A stretch of DNA of 34,465 bases from Priapulus caudatus (lineage: Eukaryota > Priapulida > Priapulimorpha > Priapulimorphida > Priapulidae): positions 1,618 through 36,082 of the forward strand of contig NW_014578142.1 of the NCBI RefSeq assembly GCF_000485595.1, read 5' to 3'. The notes beneath the pieces were generated by a model that was not told the DNA's origin, made no database searches, and worked only from the letters and a program-made list of their open reading frames with translations. This document shows, piece after piece, positions 32,601 through 34,465 of the stretch; the first letter of the stretch is position 1; each line of letters starts with the position of its first letter. The position numbers and the translations under genes are program-made.

Positions 32601-33797
32601 AGAAATGTTGGTTAACTGGTCATTGGTGACAGCACAGGTCTAGCCAGGTTCCATGGTCTAGCCCGTCATACCCAGGGGAGGCTAGTTAGCAAGTTATTAA
32701 GCATGGCGAGAGACAGGAATCATGACGGAAAAGGTATTAGGGACTGACCATTTGAAGTGCTAGGAGTGATAATCATTATAACAAGGTTTGGTTATGCAAT
32801 ACTGCATTATCCCCCACCACTTACTCATACGTCTGAACATTTCATATTTTTATCGATACAGGTCGTTCGACTTTGCATTCGATCTGGCAAGGATCTCGGC
32901 AAAAGAGAAGGTGCCAGAGATCCACCTAAAGTATGCTATGTTTCTCGAGGATGAGGGGAAGTTCCAAGAGGCAGAGGCACAGTTCACCAAAGCTAACAAA
33001 CCAAAGGAGGCCGTTCTCATGTGAGCGTAGATTACAAATAGTTGTAGCACACAGTAGACATCCATAGTGTTCTAGAAGTAATGCTGTATGACCACGACAT
33101 CGGAGCAACTGTGTGTAAATAACACAAGGATATACTGACCAAGCAAGTGCCTATATACAATAGCTGCTTATTGCTGAAGCACTCAACGTGTACCTTAGTT
33201 TCACACAATAATGTTATAAGTGGCCCCCAATACCTACTGGCAGGCTATAACAACAAGTCATCTTTCTAGTTAGATCATGAAGGTAGTAACATAATAGAAC
33301 TACTGCAACTACTATTACTATTATCATTATCATTATCACTATTTTATTATTATTATCACTATTACTACTACTACTATTATGATGATGATTATTATTATTG
33401 TTATTGTTGTTGTTGGTAATGTTGTTATTGTTTTTACTTGCTACTGTTATCGGTACTTTATTAGGTATGAATTATTACATTTATAACTAATTTTTAATTT
33501 GTTTTTCGATAAAAATAATTATGATAAACTACAACCGCATTCTACTACATCGTGCACTCTCTCCCTCCCCCCACTCTCTCTCTCTCTCGCCGCATGCGCG
33601 TGCATGCGCGTGACAGGTACGTTCACAACCAGGACTGGGCGTCTGCGCAGCGCATCGCCGAGCAGCACGACCCGGACTCCGTCGCCGACATCCTCGTCGC
33701 CCAGGCCCGCGTCGCCTTCGAGGAGAAGGACTACGCGCGCGCTGAGTCGTTCCTGCTGCGCGCGCAGCGGCCCGAGGTCGCCGTCAACTTCTACAGG
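14656..33797 (+). CDS. IFT172: IFT172, intraflagellar transport protein (29 exons, 3' end outside window)
   Basis: IFT172 is the peripheral IFT-B subunit that travels on axonemal microtubules and helps turn trains around at the ciliary tip. Twenty-nine exons join into 1237 codons with consistent phases and no internal stop. Residues 1 to about 565 cover the N-terminal WD40 double beta-propeller (for example [39 protein letters not shown]). From about 610 on, helical TPR-like repeats follow ([35 protein letters not shown]). Identity to the vertebrate protein is high throughout. The family is about 1750 residues, so roughly 500 C-terminal residues lie past 34465. Introns hold transposons and many minisatellites. 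Confidence 0.97.
15043..15086. repeat. Perfect 17 bp stem hairpin in IFT172 intron 1
   Basis: GTAATCGATCATCGGTT is followed by a 10-base loop and its exact reverse complement. Related ATCGAT/CGATGATCGA blocks recur near 15370-15395, so the hairpin may be one end of a roughly 350 bp inverted-repeat element that also contains an A/T homopolymer run near 15285-15310. The outer ends are unclear. Confidence 0.6.
15523..15544. repeat. Perfect 22 bp palindrome with TAATTA core
   Basis: A perfect palindrome (half-site GTGACTAATTA) lies just downstream of CCCTATAAAAG at 15508. It includes TAATTA, a homeodomain-type core. It sits in intron 1 about 870 bp after the start codon; a regulatory role is conjecture. 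Confidence 0.55.
15914..16057 (+). CDS. IFT172: IFT172 exon 2
   Basis: Codons 14-61, phase 0 on both sides. It includes [20 protein letters not shown], the first WD40 blade, nearly identical to vertebrates. Acceptor TTTCAG, donor GTTTTA (weak). Confidence 0.96.
16148..16599. mobile_element. 452 bp non-autonomous DNA transposon in intron 2
   Basis: Inverted ends are alike: CCCTGGGGGGGCACT and GGTAGGTATG on the left, and their complement on the right ending CCCGGGG. They are flanked by TAATAA at 16142-16147 and 16600-16605. The interior repeats GTTCCAGAG followed by CATC or ACCCC several times, along with poly-C runs. It has no coding capacity. Family not assigned. Confidence 0.72.
16743..16855 (+). 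CDS. IFT172: IFT172 exon 3
   Basis: Codons 62-99, from [14 protein letters not shown] to the first two bases of a tryptophan codon. It contains [17 protein letters not shown], a WD40 blade. Donor GTACGT. Intron 3 (244 bp) shows nothing of note. Confidence 0.96.
17100..17205 (+). CDS. IFT172: IFT172 exon 4
   Basis: The leading G completes the tryptophan codon, followed by [20 protein letters not shown] and ending GLADGK. Acceptor ATTTTAG, donor GTGAGC. Phase 0 at the end. Confidence 0.96.
17412..17579 (+). CDS. IFT172: IFT172 exon 5
   Basis: Codons 135-190 include [20 protein letters not shown], one of the most conserved stretches of the family. The acceptor GAAAAG is purine-rich and weak; it is chosen because it restores frame and matches the human junction. 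Donor GTGAAC. Confidence 0.94.
17885..18000. repeat. TGACAT/ATGTCA-type short repeats
   Basis: TGACA and its complement recur about ten times in an A/T-rich stretch just left of the Harbinger element, with ACAAATTTGT-like small palindromes. A shorter run of the same motif occurs near 26710-26745. Confidence 0.65.
18340..18412 (+). repeat. 11 bp minisatellite inside the Harbinger element
   Basis: About six copies of an 11 bp unit CACACCTAGCG or CACACCTAGCA. It lies between the left end and the transposase promoter region. Confidence 0.85.
18547..18557 (+). promoter_or_regulatory. TATA box of the transposon
   Basis: GGTATATAAACGGG lies about 100 bp upstream of the transposase start and is followed by a C-rich stretch. 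It looks like the element's own core promoter and could in principle start transcription inside IFT172 intron 5. Confidence 0.5.
18656..19085 (+). pseudogene. Truncated PIF/Harbinger transposase (N-terminal part)
   Basis: The frame from ATG 18656 runs 173 codons. Residues 1 to about 143 match the N-terminal region of HARBI1-like transposases: a basic linker (RRRRKRGG), [23 protein letters not shown] and [20 protein letters not shown]. After residue 143 the match stops and the frame enters subterminal repeat DNA until a stop at 19177. The DDE catalytic domain, normally the next 200 or so residues, is absent, so the protein cannot transpose by itself. It is an internal deletion derivative that would need a full-length source. 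Confidence 0.87.
19150..19275 (+). repeat. Subterminal direct repeats of the Harbinger element
   Basis: GCTAGCAACACGCTGTGCAT occurs twice, about 98 bp apart, separated by three TGTATGCGCTC-like copies. Related CATTCGTT blocks occur near the left end. Such subterminal repeats are typical binding sites for a mobilising transposase. Confidence 0.7.
19454..19668 (+). CDS. IFT172: IFT172 exon 6
   Basis: Codons 191-262. It includes [20 protein letters not shown] and [16 protein letters not shown]. The acceptor AAAACTAG lacks a pyrimidine tract because A-rich DNA follows the transposon. Donor GTACAG. G/C-rich compared with exons 2-5. Confidence 0.95.
19708..19906 (+). repeat. Two tandem copies of a ~98 bp unit in intron 6
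   Basis: ACTTGTGTGTAAACACT, GTGTATAAACACTTATA and TGTGGAACTTATGTACATG recur in order in 19708-19800 and 19801-19906. Confidence 0.85.
20204..20327 (+). CDS. IFT172: IFT172 exon 7
   Basis: The first base completes an arginine codon. It includes [15 protein letters not shown] and [15 protein letters not shown]. Acceptor ATGCAG, donor GTAAGT. Ends phase 0 at codon 303. Confidence 0.96.
20563..20658 (+). CDS. IFT172: IFT172 exon 8
   Basis: Codons 304-335, [20 protein letters not shown] and on to YVGLSQ. Acceptor TGTTTAG, donor GTACGG. Phase 0. Confidence 0.96.
20707..20892 (+). repeat. Minisatellite ending exactly at the exon 9 acceptor
   Basis: About eight units of 19-27 bp with consensus CATGCTGCCATGTTTGTGAA. 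The last partial unit CATGCCTAG supplies the AG acceptor of exon 9. As a result the 3' splice site has no ordinary pyrimidine tract. Confidence 0.85.
20893..21054 (+). CDS. IFT172: IFT172 exon 9
   Basis: Codons 336-389. It includes [20 protein letters not shown] and [14 protein letters not shown]. Phase 0, donor GTGGGT. The intron after it (810 bp) has a run of 15 G at 21087-21101. Confidence 0.96.
21238..21320 (+). repeat. Two-copy direct repeat in intron 9
   Basis: TTAAT-GAATCTTAATCCTTGATTTAAT occurs twice about 55 bp apart. Further on, at 21655-21735, TTTGACAACGGCG-like blocks recur three times. Confidence 0.7.
21865..21918 (+). CDS. IFT172: IFT172 exon 10
   Basis: 18 codons (390-407), [18 protein letters not shown], matching human IAWQGSGGNEKYFFENEN. 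Acceptor AAACAG, donor GTAAGT. Confidence 0.96.
22203..22306 (+). CDS. IFT172: IFT172 exon 11
   Basis: Codons 408 to 442 (split). It includes [19 protein letters not shown] and [10 protein letters not shown]. Acceptor GAACAG, donor GTAAAG. Confidence 0.96.
22519..22636 (+). CDS. IFT172: IFT172 exon 12
   Basis: The first base completes a serine codon, then [20 protein letters not shown]. Acceptor TTTCAG, donor GTAAGT. A/T-rich codon use compared with exons 19, 25 and 29. Confidence 0.96.
22815..22895 (+). CDS. IFT172: IFT172 exon 13
   Basis: 27 codons, [20 protein letters not shown] and FRDKKVR. Acceptor CAACAG, donor GTATGC. Phase 0. Confidence 0.96.
23085..23226 (+). repeat. 43 bp tandem repeat with acceptor-like motifs, intron 13
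   Basis: TTTTGCTTACAG starts units at 23118, 23161 and 23204 (counted from TGCTTACAG), each followed by TACTTTTCCACC in the first two. A partial unit precedes them, and a related TGCTTACAGTAC lies at about 22951. Each copy looks like a usable 3' splice site, yet the coding match begins only at 23330. Confidence 0.85.
23330..23497 (+). CDS. IFT172: IFT172 exon 14
   Basis: Codons 509-564 include [27 protein letters not shown] and [17 protein letters not shown], near the end of the WD40 region. Acceptor TTGTAG, donor GTAAGG. Intron 14 (460 bp) is A/T-rich with TATACATA runs and nothing else. Confidence 0.96.
23958..24094 (+). CDS. IFT172: IFT172 exon 15
   Basis: Codons 565-610 (split). It includes [20 protein letters not shown] and [17 protein letters not shown]. 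Acceptor TCGTAG, donor GTAGAT. Intron 15 (450 bp) shows nothing supported. Confidence 0.96.
24545..24652 (+). CDS. IFT172: IFT172 exon 16
   Basis: It includes [20 protein letters not shown] and [10 protein letters not shown], the start of the helical repeat region. Acceptor TTACAG, donor GTGTGT. Intron 16 (366 bp) shows nothing supported. Confidence 0.96.
25019..25103 (+). CDS. IFT172: IFT172 exon 17
   Basis: The first base completes arginine, then [20 protein letters not shown] and EWASVQF. Acceptor TGAAG, donor GTAAGT. Confidence 0.95.
25265..25357 (+). CDS. IFT172: IFT172 exon 18
   Basis: 31 codons, [20 protein letters not shown] to AEAIYLEQ. Acceptor TATATAG, donor GTATCT. Phase 0. Confidence 0.96.
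25660..25845 (+). repeat. 18 bp minisatellite upstream of exon 19
   Basis: About ten copies of an 18 bp unit GAGGTCAGAGGTTAGATC with CAGCAGTTA variants. It stops about 30 bp before the exon 19 acceptor. Because 18 is a multiple of three it stays open in several frames and makes spurious long reading frames on both strands. Confidence 0.9.
25879..26133 (+). CDS. IFT172: IFT172 exon 19 (GC-rich)
   Basis: Codons 706-790. It includes [40 protein letters not shown] and [15 protein letters not shown], all collinear with human. Almost all third positions are G or C, unlike exons 17, 18 and 20. Acceptor CTGCAG, donor GTAGGT, which is also the start of a short array. Confidence 0.96.
26131..26226 (+). 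repeat. Three-copy GC-rich array with CTCF-like motifs, flush with exon 19 donor
   Basis: Three units of about 32 bp contain CCGCCAGGGGGCGC (26140-26153), CCACCAGGGGGCGC (26174-26187) and CCACCGGGGGGGCGC (26204-26218), each followed by TGGTCAC. The first unit begins at the exon 19 donor. The second motif fits the core CTCF consensus CCASYAGRKGGC. Similar CAGGGGGCGCTG blocks also occur in dispersed animal repeats. Confidence 0.85.
26479..26550 (+). CDS. IFT172: IFT172 exon 20
   Basis: 24 codons, [20 protein letters not shown] then MYEQ. Acceptor TTTCAG, donor GTGAAC. Intron 20 (339 bp) shows nothing supported. Confidence 0.96.
26890..26968 (+). CDS. IFT172: IFT172 exon 21
   Basis: [20 protein letters not shown] then GEGFRK, ending one base into the next codon. 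Acceptor TTGCAG, donor GTAAGC. Confidence 0.95.
27332..27465 (+). repeat. Tandem repeat with TAATATTAC palindromes in intron 21
   Basis: GTAATATTACGTGCTT or close variants occur at about 27333, 27376 and 27437, separated by TGTTTGCACTCTGTGCGGAC-like spacers. Two copies form the perfect palindrome ACGTAATATTACGT. Confidence 0.7.
27731..27990. other. Intron 21 stretch with low-complexity tracts
   Basis: It contains CAGCGCCCCCTATTTTC, a motif common in dispersed animal repeats, a (ATAC)n microsatellite at 27915-27936 and a poly-C run near 27985-27996. No gene is recognised. Confidence 0.45.
28254..28374 (+). CDS. IFT172: IFT172 exon 22
   Basis: It includes [20 protein letters not shown] and [13 protein letters not shown]. 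Acceptor CTTGCAG. Donor GTCAGT is chosen because the GG plus A join gives glycine in frame. Intron 22 (434 bp) shows nothing supported. Confidence 0.95.
28809..28953 (+). CDS. IFT172: IFT172 exon 23
   Basis: It starts by completing glycine, then [20 protein letters not shown] and [13 protein letters not shown]. Acceptor TTGCAG, donor GTGAGT. Intron 23 (371 bp) shows nothing supported. Confidence 0.96.
29325..29414 (+). CDS. IFT172: IFT172 exon 24
   Basis: 30 codons, [20 protein letters not shown] then [10 protein letters not shown], a TPR-like helix pair. Acceptor CTGTAG, donor GTAAGT. Intron 24 (916 bp) is A/T-rich and shows nothing supported. Confidence 0.96.
30331..30564 (+). CDS. IFT172: IFT172 exon 25 (GC-rich)
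   Basis: 78 codons (960-1037). It includes [35 protein letters not shown] and [14 protein letters not shown]; human has HPDLLSDTHLHLGK. Acceptor ATCCAG, donor GTAACG. Third positions are mostly G or C. The last 30 or so coding bases and the donor are repeated many times just downstream. Confidence 0.96.
30565..31440 (+). repeat. ~35 bp minisatellite made from the exon 25 end and its splice donor
   Basis: About 23 units, each carrying CATGACACACACATACACCT then AGCCAAGGTAACG, the exact join of exon 25 with its 5' splice site. Proximal units are 35 bp; several distal ones (31196-31330) keep extra exon-like bases (CTGCTGCA-like) and are about 38-40 bp. In a frame read through the first donor, a TAG ends translation nine codons into the array. 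Units at about 30880-31240 carry many extra bases, resembling sequencing noise. Confidence 0.93.
31633..31749 (+). CDS. IFT172: IFT172 exon 26
   Basis: 39 codons, [20 protein letters not shown] then [17 protein letters not shown]. Acceptor GTGTAG, donor GTAATC. Intron 26 (511 bp) has a small GGCTGCTCATA duplication near 31840-31870. Confidence 0.96.
32261..32403 (+). CDS. IFT172: IFT172 exon 27
   Basis: It includes [20 protein letters not shown] and [18 protein letters not shown]. Acceptor GTTTAG. Donor GTACAG, with a split glycine codon across the junction. Intron 27 (458 bp) begins with TAACCTGT/TAACTC short repeats (32436-32468). Confidence 0.95.
32862..33020 (+). CDS. IFT172: IFT172 exon 28
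   Basis: It includes [40 protein letters not shown] and NKPKEAVLM, closely matching human. Acceptor ATACAG, donor GTGAGC, splitting the methionine codon. Confidence 0.96.
33299..33440 (+). repeat. Trinucleotide-rich tract in intron 28
   Basis: Runs of ACT, ATT, ATC, GAT and GTT triplets merge into each other over about 140 bp. Further right, 33555-33605 is a CT-rich tract that serves as the pyrimidine tract of exon 29 and contains GCATGCGCGTGCATGCGCGT. Confidence 0.85.
33617..33797 (+). CDS. IFT172: IFT172 exon 29 (GC-rich), last exon in window
   Basis: It completes the split methionine, then [20 protein letters not shown] and [15 protein letters not shown]; human has LLRAQRPGLALNYYK. Acceptor GACAG, donor GTGCGT, phase 0 at codon 1237. 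Strongly G/C-rich. Its last bases and donor recur in the following array. Confidence 0.96.
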
Positions 33798-34370
33798 GTG
33801 CGTAGCGTGACCTAGAGGTCACCCAGAGGTCATTGTTAACTTAACTTAACAGGGTGCGTAGCACGACCTAGAGGTCACCCAGAGGTCATTATTAAGTTCT
33901 ACAGGGTGGGTAACACGACCTAGAGGTCACCCAGAGGTCATTATTAAGTTCTACAGGGTGGGTAACACGACCTAGAGGTCACCCAGAGGTCATTGTTAAC
34001 TTCTACAGGGTGGGTAGGGTGACCTAGAGGTCACTCAGAAGCCAGTGTTATCTTCTACAGATTGGGTAGTGTGGCCCAAGGGTCATTATTAACTTCTATA
34101 GGATGGGTAGCGTGATCTAGAGGTCACCCAGAAGTCATTGTTATCTTCTAAGGGTGGGTAGCATGACCTGGAGGTCACCCAGAGGTCATTGTTATCTTCT
34201 AGGGGTGGGTAGCATGACCTGGAGGTCACCTAGAGGTCATTGTAACCTTCTACAGGGTAGGTAGCATGGCATTGGTAACCCACGGGTTACTGACACCTCA
34301 AGGGCAGGTAGTGTCTCCCAGAGGTCATTGTAACCTTCTACAGGGTAGGCAGTAGGGAGGATAACAAACT
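33796..34370 (+). repeat. ~51 bp minisatellite containing the exon 29 end and donor
   Basis: About eleven units phased on TTCTACAGGGTGGGTAGC, beginning near 33796, 33853, 33904, 33956, 34008, 34060, 34101, 34151, 34202, 34255 and 34340. TTCTACAGG is the end of exon 29 and the following GTGGGTAGC is its donor region. Between them lies GACCTAGAGGTCACCCAGAG followed by GTCATTG. Later units are more degenerate. Confidence 0.92.
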
Positions 34371-34465
34371 ACAAAGGTGGCTGCTGGCATTATCATTATT
34401 CGCTTACTATATCCCGTTTGTCTCGCAATGGGTGGTCCAAAAGATAATAGAAGAACACGACGTTT
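34371..34465 (+). other. Intron 29 of IFT172 to window edge
   Basis: No exon is visible. The remaining roughly 500 codons of IFT172 are expected to the right. Confidence 0.6.

Overview
The window is nuclear DNA from a multicellular animal, most likely a marine invertebrate. The coding sequence is split by many GT-AG introns, the products are animal proteins, and the introns are full of short DNA transposons and minisatellites. I cannot name the species. Two real genes are present, head to head, with their start codons 387 bp apart. NDUFB6 (minus strand, four exons, 14268 down to 11480) encodes an accessory subunit of mitochondrial complex I and appears complete at 182 codons. IFT172 (plus strand, exon 1 at 14656) encodes the largest intraflagellar transport IFT-B subunit. 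I could follow 29 exons and 1237 codons in one unbroken frame to 33797; the last roughly 500 codons lie beyond the right edge.

Layout. 1-96 is unique DNA. 97-9758 is an inverted, indel-riddled second copy of the NDUFB6 3' half (exons 2-4 recognisable but broken), followed by about 12 noisy copies of a satellite unit. At 9758/9759 the sequence folds back: 9759-10552 holds about 1.5 clean satellite units (535 bp period), and 10553-12992 is the clean arm with functional NDUFB6 exons 4-2. Units in the left arm average about 615 bp against 535 bp in the clean arm, so the left arm looks like uncorrected long-read sequence or an assembly fold-back rather than a natural palindrome. NDUFB6 intron 1 carries a 291 bp foldback transposon whose interior is TTAGGG-like. 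14269-14655 is the shared promoter interval. From 14656 on, everything belongs to IFT172. Its introns contain two non-autonomous DNA transposons (intron 2, and a 1376 bp PIF/Harbinger element with a truncated transposase in intron 5) and many tandem arrays.

The most unusual feature is how minisatellites sit on IFT172 splice junctions. In introns 25 and 29 the repeat unit is built from the end of the preceding exon plus its 5' splice site, repeated about 23 and 11 times. In intron 19 a three-copy array starts at the donor. In intron 8 an array ends exactly at the 3' splice site. In intron 13 a 43 bp array repeats an acceptor-like motif. Because the exonic part of the intron 25 and 29 units matches codons conserved with vertebrate IFT172, the arrays must have grown out of the exons. 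The exons with donor-flush arrays (19, 25, 29) are also among the most GC-rich.

The two proteins do not work in one pathway: NDUFB6 acts in respiration and IFT172 in building cilia. What links them here is the likely shared promoter.
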